A stretch of DNA of 64,000 nt, from positions 868,001 through 932,000 of the forward strand of contig CBDANN010000008.1 of assembly GCA_965197635.1 (NCBI GenBank). The letters run 5' to 3'. The notes beneath the pieces were generated by a model, which was not told the DNA's origin, did not search any database, and was given only the letters and a program-made list of their open reading frames with translations. Of the stretch, positions 32,948-42,647 are shown one piece after another (position 1 is the stretch's first letter; the number at the start of each line of letters is the position of its first letter). The stretch comes from Bin87 sp965197635 (GTDB taxonomy: Bacteria > Chloroflexota > Dehalococcoidia > Lucifugimonadales > UBA3495). Position numbers and translations under genes: made by a program.

Positions 32948-35233
32948 TTAGTGGGGAGTGGAGAAATCGCAGAGATACTGGACGCGAACGAGATCGACGT
33001 GCTCACCTCCTACGACGGTTCGACCGATGCATCCAGCCACAAGGTCGACGGCCGGGCGTACGTCAAAAGCATTGCCGTCACCTCCAGCCCTCCGAATGGT
33101 GACCATTACATCACGGACGACCGGATCATGATCACGCTGACCTTCGACCGGGCGGTCGGGGTAGAGCCGAAACCCGCCTTTACGATCGTGGTCGGCGACC
33201 AAGAGAGACTGGCCCGATTCTATGACGGATCATTCACGGACACGATCAGGTTCAGCTACAAAGTTGACGAGAATGACCTGGATGCCGACGGCATCTCCGT
33301 GCCCGAGCAAGAAGGTTTCCGGGAGAGCGGAAACGTTTGGGAAGCCGGAACGCTGACAAGGGTGGACGAACGCATTCCAAGGCTTGCCCACCAGATCGGA
33401 CACCGGGTGAACGGTGCAGTGCCCGCTGTGGTCTCAAGCGAAATAACCTCCTCTCCGGCCATCGGAAATGTTTACCGGGTCGGCGAGACCATCGAGATGT
33501 CGCTTGAATTTGACGATGCGGTCGACGTACAGGGTCAACCTTCAATCCGGATACTATTGGGCGGAGAATCGGGAAGAAACGCCGTGTACCGCCGAGGGTC
33601 CGGAACCGATACCTTGGTCTTCGGATACACCGTACAGCTCACTGACGTGGACCACGACGGCGTCGCTCTGATGGTGCGAGAAAGCGGCGGATTTGAGGGC
33701 ACAGCCCGGGTTTACCAGGCGGGGACCGAAAACCGGGTAACCGGCCACATCCCTGGCTTCGCCAGCCATGCCGGCCATCAAGTCGATGGCCGACCGTACG
33801 TTACCGACACCGCTGTGACGTCCACGCCATCTCGGGAAGGGGTGTACCGGGCGGGTGAAACCATTTCGGTTTCCCTGGCATTCGACCGACCCGTGCTGGT
33901 GGAGGGCACACCGTCCATCGCCCTGGAGATCGGTGATCTGTATGAAGAAGCAACTTACCGCAGCGGGTCTGGCACCAACACCGTCATGTTCAGTTACGAC
34001 GTGCAGGAACATGACCTCGACGACAATGGATTCGCCCTGCCCGACCAGGAACCCCGCGGGTTCGGCGAGGCCAGCATGAAATCCGCGGGGGGAGAAATAG
34101 AGTTGGATGTGGCGTATTCCGGTTTCGAGAGCCAGGAAGGACACTTGGTCGCCGGTCGGACTTACGTGACCGGGATCTCGGTCGCCTCCCACCCGGGAGA
34201 TGACAATACCTACGAGGTGGGAGACACTATCGAGATACTGGTCCGGTTCGACGACGAGGTTGGGGTAACGGGAACACCCTGGCTGTCTCTGGACCTGAAC
34301 AGCGCCATTGCAGCCGCCGATTTCCAAAGCGTGCATGGGTCGTCCGACGAGGCGTCCGACACCACTGGCGAAGGGCTGGTATTCGCATACACAGTCCAGG
34401 AGGGCGACGAGGACGACAACGGAATATCAGTGGTGGAGAATTCCCTGGACCTGCGCGGCGGCACCATCCTAGATACCAACGGCAATGGGCCCAATCTGCA
34501 CCACGACACCGCAACGTTCGCGGAACATCTGGTAGGAGCGGTGCCACCGGTGCTTCAAAGCGCACGGACTTCAGAGGATGGCGCGGAGGTAACAATCACA
34601 TTCAGCGAAAACGTACATGTGCGGCCCGACCTGCGAACGTTGGGCAGATTCCTCGAAATCGACGTGAGCGTTTTCCCGCGCGTCCTGATTGACATATTCG
34701 TGGATGGGCACCGGGGCCATACGCTCGGACCGACGATTGCCGGGGCAGACCTGATCTTCAAGATGGATACCCCGATTACGCCGGGACAACAAGTCACGGT
34801 CAGCCACGATGACGTGTTCACCAGGGACCTGCCCGGGATTCTAGTCGATGATGGTGGGAATGCCCTGATGCACTTCAACGACCAAGGGGTCGCCAACCCC
34901 TCAACACTGAGCGAAGACGTACCGAAATTATGGCCGGTGCTCAGTGATCACAGCCTAAACATCGCGGAGGGCGGGACCGGTTCCTATACTGTCGCGCTGG
35001 GTTCCAAACCGGAGGACGATGTTGCAGTTACACTGCGGATCTTGCCACCCAGCCATCTGACCGCCAGCGTGCAGGAACTCGCCTTCACACCGGAAAACTG
35101 GGCCAGTCCGCAAACGGTAACATTGACCGCTGGAACTGACGACGACGAGATCAACTTCTGGCAGGAGATAGTCCATTCGTCCACGGTGGATGGATTCGTC
35201 GTTGGGCACGTCAAGGTGCTCGTGAAAGACTAA
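32948..35233 (+). pseudogene. Repeat-rich surface/adhesin-like protein, 5' truncated by IS701
   Basis: The open frame has no credible start; it emerges directly from the IS701 end, so the N-terminus, and any signal peptide, was lost. About 760 residues remain. Four repeats of ~110 aa share the pattern TSSP/STPS-x-G-x-Y-x-V/AGETI-x-V/M-S-L-x-F-D, GSGT-x-T-x-V/L-x-F-x-Y-x-V, D-x-D-x-DG (near residues 40, 160, 265 and 385). These are followed by a SWM-type repeat (TFSENVHVRPD...VTVSHDD) and a Calx-beta-like segment (SLNIAEGGTGSYTVALGSKP). Such acidic beta repeats occur in secreted calcium-binding or adhesion proteins. Its stop TAA coincides with a MITE terminus, so the C-terminus may also be truncated. 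Confidence 0.72.
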
Positions 35234-35559
35234 ACCAAAGCCAAGGTGAAATGTGCAGGGTGATACGGGTAAATTGGGGCCAGTTGGGTTGCATAGTTTC
35301 GGGAGTTGCAAGGGGTTAGTGATGGGCGTGAGAGATCTAAACCAAAGCCAAGGTGAAATGGCACTATCTCGGGAGTTGCAAGGGGTTAATGATGGGCGTG
35401 AGAGATCTAAACCAAAGCCAAGGTGAAATGTACATATCGCTAGACCGCACTATCGGTGCCCACCCAGTTGGGGCCTAAAGGTGATATGAGGTGCCGTGGA
35501 GTCCTTTCGGTCATCGTCAATCTCCCCGAAATGCACATCCCACCTTGGTATTGGTTTAG
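35230..35559. mobile_element. MITE cluster (TAAACCAAAGCCAAGGTG ends)
   Basis: The motif CTAAACCAAAGCCAAGGTG occurs at about 35230, 35336 and 35407. The last begins a complete 153-bp element (35407-35559) whose other end, read inward, is CTAAACCAATACCAAGGTG; outside-to-inside identity extends ~28 bp. Between 35230 and 35407 a ~70-bp unit (GGGAGTTGCAAGGGGTTAGTGA...) is duplicated in tandem. No ORF is present. Ends with TAAACC/GGTTTA suggest a Tc1/mariner-IS630-type TA target. Confidence 0.75.
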
Positions 35560-36817
35560 TACTCAATCAATCTTGGAATGGCAGGGGTAGAGGCGATGGA
35601 GTTCGGTGCGGGCATCCTGGGTGGTGAAGCGCCCGTTGATGGTGGCTTGGGCGGCATTGCGCTGGGTTGCATAGGCGCCAATGGCGCGAGCCAGCGCAAC
35701 GTCGTCGCCGTGGCGCATCCGCAAGCCGGCTCGGGTCATGATGCTGAACTCAATCTCCGCCATCCCTTCGGCAAGCTCAGGACAGGATTCAGCCAACTGG
35801 CGTGTTTGGGCGTGTGGTGGAACTCGAGGCGTCGCACAATGCGTCGGCCCGCGGCGGGCGCGAAGGTCTCGTACCGAGAAGCCATGCGGTGAGTGTTCAG
35901 ATTGTCGAGGACCTCACGCACCACTGGGGCGTGGGGATAGGCCACATCCACCAGCCACCGCATCTGGTGGGCGAAGTCCACCATGGTGCGCCGCTCGGTG
36001 ATCGCCAGGTGGCGCCAGCCCGCCCGGAGTTCACCGGCCAGGAAGATGTTGCGGACACCAGCACGGCGATATTCATAGTCTTCCCGTCGGAGCCGTCCCG
36101 GTTGGACGGGCAACGGCTCCCGCGATTGGTCAAAGATCGGGGCCAGCAAATGGGTGGAGGTCTCGTCAAAGCACACCACCGGACGCTGGGGATCGTAGGG
36201 TTCGGCATAGAGTCCAGCACGTCCTCCATCGCCGCCACGAACTCCCCACCTACCTTGGGGATGCACCACTGCTGTTTCCGCCACGGCTTGAGGACGTTTT
36301 TTTGAGCTTGAGACGCACCGTCTCGTAGGTCAGCGACGCAACCAACCCCAACTCGACCATCCGGTCGGCCAGCAACTGCAGGGTCCAGTGGTCGTGGCCC
36401 TCCGGGGCTGGCGAGCACGCCAAGGCAACCAGGTGGGCTTCTGCTTTGTCGTCCAGCTTGCGGTACCGGTTGGTCTGGACCCGATCCTGCAACACGCCGT
36501 CCAACCCTTCCTCGGCGTACCGCCGTTTGATGCGGTATTCTGTGCCTTCGGACACGTCCAGAGCCGATGCCACCTGTGGCGCCTTCCAACCTTCATTCGC
36601 CTTGAGCAGGATGCGAGCCCGAGTGGCGATCCGCACCGAGTGTTTCCCGCCACGGATCAGTCGGTTCGGTCGTTCCCGTTCTGCTTCCGTCAACTGTACT
36701 GGGTATAGTTGCCGAGCCATGGCGGCTGCACATCCCCGCAATTCGATGTTGCAGCCAGCATACTGACTTCCACCACGGAACCCACAGTACCTCTATTACT
36801 GACTTGAACCAATACTA
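35560..36817 (-). mobile_element. IS630-family element, copy A (decayed transposase)
   Basis: The minus-strand transposase starts at ATG 36720 (MARQLYPVQLTEAERE), with HTH region GWKAPQVASALDVSEGTEYRIKRRYAEEG. It then shifts frame near 36280 to GDGGRAGLYAEPYDPQRPVVCFDETS (first Asp), and reads REVLDNLNTH (second Asp) and HHTPKHASWLN (Glu region). A short repeat reading PVLSLPKG in one frame and SCPELAEG in another is inserted at about 35765, and the C-terminus continues as AEIEFSIMTRAGLRMRHGDD to 35563. One end (CCAATACTA) is near 36817. Frameshifts make it inactive. Confidence 0.8.
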
Positions 36818-36853
36818 GCCGGGGGCGAAGTTGTTGAGTACGAAACGGGCTAG

Positions 36854-38315
36854 TACTACAGTCGCGCTTGTGATGAAGGTTTCTGAAGGCGTCTCCGGTA
36901 ATGACACTGCATGGCCCGGGCCTGGTGCCGCCGTCTCCAGCCTGACCAATGGATGGTCAGGGCAGGACTGCCCCGTGGCAGCCACCGCAGCCGGCACAGC
37001 AACCGTCTGACCTCGGGCACGGTCAGCGGGATGAGTTCTCCCGGGAACCTGTCCCCCTTTTACCGTCGCCACCGGCGGCATAGGACCGGATTACCGCCAG
37101 AAAGGCATGGGCCAGCATGGCCAGGGTGATGTGCCGGTGCCAGCCGACCCACCGGCGCACCTCATACTCATCCAGCCCCACCTCCTGTTTGGCCTCCTTG
37201 AAGGCGTCTTCGATGATCCACCGGGTGCCAGCCACGCGCACCAGTTCCGCCAGCGGCGTTTCCGCTGCGCCAAAACAGGCGTAGTAGGCCAGCTCCTCAG
37301 GATCGGCGATGCCCGAACCCTTGACCAAGCACGCACCAGCAGCCAATGCCCCTGACCTGGCTCCGACCAGGGTCGTATCGGCAACCAACCCCAATCGTAG
37401 AGGCGCGGCCCTTTGCTGCCCTCCCCAGCGCTCAGACGTTGCCACCGGTCATCGGGTATCTGCTGGGCCAGTTCACGGGCTGCCACCTGTGCCGAGCCAT
37501 CCTCCGTATCCGCCCACAGCGGCTCGTTGTTCTTCACCGCCAGCACGTAGGACAGGCTCTGTTCCTCCAGCCACCGTCGCAGTTGACACGATCTTTGACC
37601 AATCGCATTGCCGTACACCGTATCCCCAGTTACCCCGGCAAAGGGCACCCCAACCGCCACCGCGCGGGCGATCATCTCCTGAGCCAGTTGTGCTTTGGTA
37701 TGAAAGACCACCCCTTCCGGGACACCGGCTTCCCGCCGCCGCTCCACATCCTCCGCCCACTCCTGGGGCAGATACAGCTCCCGATCCAGAAAGGCCGCGC
37801 CGTGGCGGCTGCCATAGGCCAGGAACACTCCGATCTGACAGTTCTCCACCTTCCCCGCCGTTCCGCTGTACTGACGCTTCACCCCCACCGACTTCTGGCC
37901 TTGCTTCAGAAACCCCGTCTCATCCACCACCAGCACCCCGCCGGGGTCGCCCAGATACTCCACCACGTACCCTTGCAGGTCGTCCCGTACTTGGTCCGCG
38001 TCCCAGTGGTACACCGCCAGCAGACGCTGCACACCGTCGGGCGTGGCGTCGCCAGCATATTCCGCCAACTGCCACCCGTTCTTGCGCTCCACCGACCCCA
38101 GCAATCCTTGCAGGTACGCCAGCGCCCGCTGCCGAGACTCACTGCGGCTGAAACGCGACGCGATACGCCCGTGCAGCGCCTGGAGCCCAGCCTCCCAGTC
38201 CAGCGTTTCCTCCAGCACGGCCTCTCGCTCCAGTAATGTCTGACCCATTTCCAACCCCTCCACTCTCACCAGTAATCATGGGCCTATCCTACCAAAGGCA
38301 AGCGCGACTGTAGTA
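36854..38315 (-). mobile_element. IS701-type element, copy 2 (both ends present)
   Basis: Ends are TACTACAGTCGCGCTTG and, inward from the other side, TACTACAGTCGCGCTTG (AAGCGCGACTGTAGTA at 38300-38315), flanked by CTAG on one side and TTAG on the other. The transposase begins at ATG 38248. It has VLVVDETGFLKQG and TGDTVYGNA, changes frame near 37316 to DPEELAYYACFGAAETPLAE and WIIEDAFKEAKQEVG, and changes again at an A4G5 run near 37058 to ELIPLTVPEVRRLL and a basic end that stops at the terminal repeat. The first shift is shared with copy 1. Confidence 0.85.
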
Positions 38316-38319
38316 TTAG

Positions 38320-38508
38320 GCGGCGTTCGCCATCACGGACCAAATCGGGCGCGCACGCGTGATTTCCGGGCCGGACGGTGAATATATGATGGGAGCGACG
38401 ACATTGGAAGACTTGGCTCTGATGGTTGACCCGGTCAACTATCGGTTGGTCTCGACGCGGCGCCTGCTGAAACGGGAGTTTCCCACAAATGGGGCGGGTC
38501 CCGAATAA
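38320..38508 (+). pseudogene. Clan AA aspartic protease-like protein, C-terminal fragment
   Basis: The fragment reads AAFAITDQIGRARVISGPDG then MMGATTLEDLALMVDPVNYRLVSTRR, closely matching the C-terminal half of small retropepsin-like (clan AA) aspartic proteases, where LLGATTL...VDPVN..L is conserved. The catalytic DTG part is missing: the gene is cut by IS701 copy 2, and the short 36818-36850 stretch (GEVVEYETG in frame) on the far side of the IS may be the adjacent piece. Confidence 0.6.
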
Positions 38509-38606
38509 AACGGGAAGCCGGTGATCCAGATTCCGCAAAATATCAGCGTGCTATAATCGGGGGCGCATTTGACTGCAATCGGCTCCACCACTACACGAGG
38601 CGCAAC

Positions 38607-39650
38607 ATGGCATCTGCAACTAACTTCAGCGCGGAACGTCCGGCTATCGCCATCACTATGGGCGACCCCTGCGGCATCGGGCCGGAGGTGGTCGTGAAGG
38701 CACTGGCCGACCCTCGGGTGTACGCGGCCTGCCGACCGGTGGTGGTGGGCAATGTCCACGCCATGGAGCAGGCGGCGCAGTTGACCGGGCTTCCCATGGC
38801 CATCAACTGCACCGACGATCCTACCTCGGCCGGCGAGAACCCATCGGTGGTGGACGTGGTGGACATCGGGAACCTGAACCCGGAGGACATCACCGTGGGG
38901 CAGTTGAGCGTGCCGTGCGGCAAGGCGTCCATGGAGTGGGTGAGCAAGGCCGGGCAGCTGGCGATGGCCGGCGTCGTCGACGGCTTGGCCACCGCGCCCC
39001 TGAACAAGGAAGCCGCGGCGCTGGCGGGCTACGAAGCCATCGGACACATGGAACTACTGCAGGAACTCTCCGGCGCGAAGACCGTTGCCACGATGCTGAT
39101 GGCGAAGAACCTGCGGGTGGTGCATCTGACCACCCACCGCTCGCTGCGGGTGGCTTGCGACTACGTGAAGAAGGACCGCATACTCGATTACCTGCGGCTG
39201 ACCGACGACAATTTCCGCAAGTGGGGTTTTACGAATCCTCGCATCGGCGTGGCGGCGCTGAACCCCCACGGCAGCGACGGCGGTCTGCTGGGTAGCGAAG
39301 AGGCCGAGGAGATCGCTCCGGCGGTGCAGCAGGCGCAGGGCGAGGGCATCAACGCCATCGGGCCGGTGCCGGCGGACATAATCTTCCACCAGGCGATCCA
39401 GGACCGGTACGACGTGACACTGTGCATGTACCACGACCAGGGGCACATTCCGGTGAAAGTGTACGGATTTGAGGAAAGCATCACCGCCAACCTCGGTTTG
39501 CCCTTCATCCGCACCTCGGTTGACCACGGCACGGCCTTTGACATCGCCGGCAAGAACGTGGCCGATCACACCTCTATGGTGGAGTCGATACGGATGGCGG
39601 TGGCGTTCGCCCGGGGCGACGGCCTGACCGACGGCTGGGGCGAGGAGTAG
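38607..39650 (+). CDS. pdxA: 4-hydroxythreonine-4-phosphate dehydrogenase family (PdxA-like)
   Basis: The 347-aa protein has PdxA landmarks: AITMGDPCGIGPEVVVKAL at the N-terminus, TAPLNKEA, GHMELLQELSG (His metal ligand), GVAALNPHGSDGGLLGSEE, MYHDQGHIPVK (His) and VDHGTAFDIAG (His). PdxA oxidises 4-phosphohydroxy-L-threonine in pyridoxal phosphate synthesis; the related PdxA2 acts on threonate/erythronate phosphates, which cannot be excluded. proC follows after four bases. Confidence 0.93.
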   Translation: MASATNFSAERPAIAITMGDPCGIGPEVVVKALADPRVYAACRPVVVGNVHAMEQAAQLTGLPMAINCTDDPTSAGENPSVVDVVDIGNLNPEDITVGQLSVPCGKASMEWVSKAGQLAMAGVVDGLATAPLNKEAAALAGYEAIGHMELLQELSGAKTVATMLMAKNLRVVHLTTHRSLRVACDYVKKDRILDYLRLTDDNFRKWGFTNPRIGVAALNPHGSDGGLLGSEEAEEIAPAVQQAQGEGINAIGPVPADIIFHQAIQDRYDVTLCMYHDQGHIPVKVYGFEESITANLGLPFIRTSVDHGTAFDIAGKNVADHTSMVESIRMAVAFARGDGLTDGWGEE

Positions 39651-39654
39651 GGAG

Positions 39655-40458
39655 ATGAACATCGGGTTTATCGGCGGCGGCACCATGGCCGAGGCCATCC
39701 TCGGCGGGATGCTTGACGGCGGGGTGGCGCAGGCCGGCGACGTGATGATTGGAGAGCCGGTGCCGGCGCGGCGGGATTATCTGGCCGAACGGTATGGTGT
39801 GGGGGTTTCTCAGGGGAACGGGCCGGTGGTCGGCGCTTCCGACCTGGTAGTGCTGGCGGTCAAGCCGCAGGACCTGCACAAGGTATATGATGACATCGGC
39901 GGGTCGTTCGCCGGTGAGCAGTCGCTGTTGTCGATCGTGGCCGGGACACGGATGAAGGCGCTGGCCGACGGGATGAAGCATTCGGGCATCATACGGGTGA
40001 TGCCCAACACACCGGCGCAGATCGGAGCCGGCATGACCATGTGGACTTGTGCGGAGACGGTGAGCCAGGCGCATCGGGACACCACCGCGGCCATTCTGTC
40101 CACCATCGGCGACGAGATCTACGTTGACGACGAGAAGTACATGGACATGGCGACGGCGCTGAGCGCCAGCGGGCCAGCCTACGTGTTTCTCATCGTGGAG
40201 GCCCTGATTGACGCTGGCGTGTACGTGGGTCTGCCCCGGGACGTGGCACGGCGGATGGCGTTGCAGACGGTGAAGGGCAGCGTGCAACTGGTAGTGGAGA
40301 CGGGCAAACATCCGGGCGAGTTGAAGGATATGGTGACATCGCCCGGCGGCACCACCGCCGAGGGATTGCAGGCGCTGGAACGGGCCGGCGTACCGGCGGC
40401 ATTGGTGGATGCGGTGAACGCCGCGTATCTGAAATCGATCCGGCTGGGACAGATCTGA
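39655..40458 (+). CDS. proC: Pyrroline-5-carboxylate reductase
   Basis: The 267-aa protein has GFIGGGTMAEAILGG (NADP-binding), VLAVKPQDL, IVAGTR, RVMPNTPAQIGAGM and the C-terminal ALSASGPAYVFLIVEALIDAGVYVGL and DMVTSPGGTTAEGLQALE, all diagnostic of ProC. It catalyses the last step of proline synthesis. It begins at ATG 39655, four bases after the pdxA stop codon, with GGAG inside that stop region. Confidence 0.96.
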   Translation: MNIGFIGGGTMAEAILGGMLDGGVAQAGDVMIGEPVPARRDYLAERYGVGVSQGNGPVVGASDLVVLAVKPQDLHKVYDDIGGSFAGEQSLLSIVAGTRMKALADGMKHSGIIRVMPNTPAQIGAGMTMWTCAETVSQAHRDTTAAILSTIGDEIYVDDEKYMDMATALSASGPAYVFLIVEALIDAGVYVGLPRDVARRMALQTVKGSVQLVVETGKHPGELKDMVTSPGGTTAEGLQALERAGVPAALVDAVNAAYLKSIRLGQI

Positions 40459-40485
40459 TCACCGGCAGGCTCTGCGTAACTCGCC

Positions 40486-40761
40486 ATGTTGGAACTTTTC
40501 AGACTAGTCATCACGCTGTGCTATCTGCTGTTGCTGGCCCGCATCATCCTCGGTGTCGTCGTACAATACATGTCGACGCAGGGAAACGGGGCGCCCGACG
40601 TGCTGGTGCGGTTGTACGGAGTGGTGTTCTCCCTCACTGAACCGGTGCTGGGGCCGATTCGACGGGTGCTGCCGCAAACGGGGATGATTGATTTCAGCCC
40701 CCTGGTGGTGATGGTAGTGCTGATAGTGATCCAGTACGCGTTAGGGGCGCTGTTATCGTAG
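40486..40761 (+). CDS. YggT family membrane protein
   Basis: The 91-aa protein matches YggT: two hydrophobic segments (LFRLVITLCYLLLLARIILGVVV and FSPLVVMVVLIVIQYALGALL) with the conserved loop LTEPVLGPIRRVLPQTGMIDFSPLVV between them. YggT proteins often follow proC and lie near division genes; function is poorly defined (osmotic and division links). It starts 28 bases after proC. Confidence 0.93.
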   Translation: MLELFRLVITLCYLLLLARIILGVVVQYMSTQGNGAPDVLVRLYGVVFSLTEPVLGPIRRVLPQTGMIDFSPLVVMVVLIVIQYALGALLS

Positions 40762-40796
40762 CGCAAACCCATTAGCGGCAAAACAGGTGGGCGGCA

Positions 40797-41444
40797 TTGT
40801 CCAGTTCAGCGCCACGGTCCCGTCGCAAGTTCTGGACGGCCGGAGGGCTGCGTCCGAGAGATTTGTCGCTGCTCCGGGCAGCATTGGCCGGCGATCTTCC
40901 TTCGCTGCAAGTCGATACGCCAAGCTTGGTGATATTGTGCGGATTGCCCGGCACCGGCAAGTCCCACTTCGCTCGTGAGTTGGTGGCTCACGCTCCGTTT
41001 GTCTGGCTGAACAGCGACCGGACTCGAAAGCTGCTGGTTGCCCAACCCAGTTACAGCCGGCGGGAGCATCGGCGCGTCTTCGCCGCGATGCACGTGCTGA
41101 CCCGGGGTTATCTCCGCGACGGTCATTCTGTGATCTTCGACGCCACCAACCTAAACGAGGGCGTCCGCCAGCCGCTGTATGCTTCCGCCGAGGCGGTGGG
41201 CGTTGATCCTCTGATCATCCGTTTCACTGCCAGCGCCGGATTGGTCTGGAAGCGCCTGGCGGACCGTGCTTCCGGCGTCGGCGACGCCACGCAGAGCGAC
41301 GCGGGTTGGGAAGTGTATTCCCGGATGGCGATTGCCGATCAGCCGGTGCCGCGACCGCATCTGCTGGTGCGCGGGCCGGAGGATGCGGAGCGGGTGCTGG
41401 AGGAGACGCTGCGACGGACGGGATTACCCAAGGGCTGGAACTGA
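40797..41444 (+). CDS. AAA_33-type small P-loop kinase
   Basis: The 215-aa protein has VILCGLPGTGKSHFAREL (Walker A at about residues 48-55), WLNSDRTRKLL, and VIFDATNLNEGVRQ (Walker B-like D-x-TN as in polynucleotide kinase-like proteins). It resembles predicted kinases of the AAA_33 group, whose substrates are nucleotides, nucleic acid ends or small metabolites. It starts with TTG at 40797 after an AGGTGG site. It overlaps the 3' end of mcrC (41424) convergently by 21 bases. Confidence 0.85.
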   Translation: MSSSAPRSRRKFWTAGGLRPRDLSLLRAALAGDLPSLQVDTPSLVILCGLPGTGKSHFARELVAHAPFVWLNSDRTRKLLVAQPSYSRREHRRVFAAMHVLTRGYLRDGHSVIFDATNLNEGVRQPLYASAEAVGVDPLIIRFTASAGLVWKRLADRASGVGDATQSDAGWEVYSRMAIADQPVPRPHLLVRGPEDAERVLEETLRRTGLPKGWN

Positions 41445-42647
41445 TTCCGTGGCGCGTGCCCTGTCGCGCAACGCGACGACCTTCTTTGCCAACCCCTTGA
41501 CGCGGATGAGCGCCTCGTCCAGCGAGCCGGAGAGGTCCAACGTGGCAACTTCCAGCCGCTTGCCGGAGTGCCGGACGCGGTATTCACGGGGCTCGGCCTC
41601 GCCCTCTGCGTAAATCAGCAAGCTGCCCGGCAGGTCCAAGGCGGTAGAGTAGGCCAGCATCTGGTAAAGGTCGGCGTTAGGGACGCGATCGCCCGTGATG
41701 TTCTTGTACTTCACGTCTCCCACGAAAATACAAGCACGACCATCCCACCAGGTCAGATCCGGACGGAGGTGGATGCGGCCTTCACAATCAAGGTCGGGGA
41801 TGCGCTTTTCCAGAAATACTTTAGGTGAGACTCCCAATGCCTCCCGCAACGCAGCCGTAACGAATTCCTGGAACACCACGTTCATATCCATCAGGAACCC
41901 GGAGGCTCGAACCGCTCCCCGGCCCGACTCAAACGCGCCGTGCCGCAGGATGAGCCGCGACAGCTCCACGACGCCCCGGTAGTGTTCGTTCAGTCGGTCA
42001 TATCGCACTTCCGGGACATCGTTGGGCGGGAACTCAACCAACGATACGTCCTCAAGCATAGACGCCAGCCACCCTAAGTTCCGGCGGGCCAGGGCAGAGC
42101 GCAGGCGGGTACGGCCCAGCCGATAGGCCGCCGCCTTTACTAACCGGTTGGCGAGCACGTCATCGGTGAACTCGTCGTAGCGCACTTCCACCGGCAACGG
42201 TACGCCAAACCGGCTCCGCAACTGCTCATCAAACCGGATGCGCCCCCGCACCGTGCACAGCGCCTCTTCCTCAGTGCGGTAGCCGTGTAGCAGGCCGCGG
42301 GCGAACGCTTGGCGCGCTTGGCGGGTCAGCGCTATGGCCAGCGCATCGGGGAGCGCGCACTCTTCGCGGTAATCGAAATCTTCCCTCTGGAAGTTGACGT
42401 TCCCGATGGCGTAGCAAGCCAGGGACAACACCTGCGGGATACCGATTTTCGGCTCGATGAGCACCGAGAGGTCGCCAACTTCGACCGCCCCGATATGAGA
42501 GCCCGGCCTCAACCGATATTCGTTTTCCGTACCTGCAACAGATTCGATGGCCTCCATCGGCACTGCTTGGCGCAGCGCATCGCGCTCACCCACGGACAGC
42601 GAGACAGGCTCACACGGCTGCCATTCCTTGAGGTTTATCTCACGCAT
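41424..42647 (-). CDS. mcrC: McrC-family restriction subunit
   Basis: The 407-aa protein is McrC-like: an N-terminal McrC domain with GEYR-type EYRLRPGSHIGAVEVGDLSVLIEPKIGI, a middle helical region (YDEFTDDVLANRLVKAAAYRL, NEHYRGVVELSRLIL) and a PD-(D/E)xK core at about residues 300-325 (LRPDLTWW ... CIFVGDVKYKN). McrC provides the nuclease to the McrB GTPase motor, cleaving modified DNA. Its start overlaps the end of the mcrB frame by 8 bases. Confidence 0.93.
   Translation of the reverse strand: MREINLKEWQPCEPVSLSVGERDALRQAVPMEAIESVAGTENEYRLRPGSHIGAVEVGDLSVLIEPKIGIPQVLSLACYAIGNVNFQREDFDYREECALPDALAIALTRQARQAFARGLLHGYRTEEEALCTVRGRIRFDEQLRSRFGVPLPVEVRYDEFTDDVLANRLVKAAAYRLGRTRLRSALARRNLGWLASMLEDVSLVEFPPNDVPEVRYDRLNEHYRGVVELSRLILRHGAFESGRGAVRASGFLMDMNVVFQEFVTAALREALGVSPKVFLEKRIPDLDCEGRIHLRPDLTWWDGRACIFVGDVKYKNITGDRVPNADLYQMLAYSTALDLPGSLLIYAEGEAEPREYRVRHSGKRLEVATLDLSGSLDEALIRVKGLAKKVVALRDRARATESVPALG

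Noticed and set aside
35230..35560. CRISPR-like array from the repeated CTAAACCAAAGCCAAGG motif
   Set aside because: Only three copies with unequal spacing, the interval is itself duplicated, and the motif is a MITE terminus.
31691..38315. Intact composite transposon bounded by the two IS701 copies
   Set aside because: Copy 1 lacks one end and both copies have broken transposases, and no shared target duplication is seen at the outer edges.
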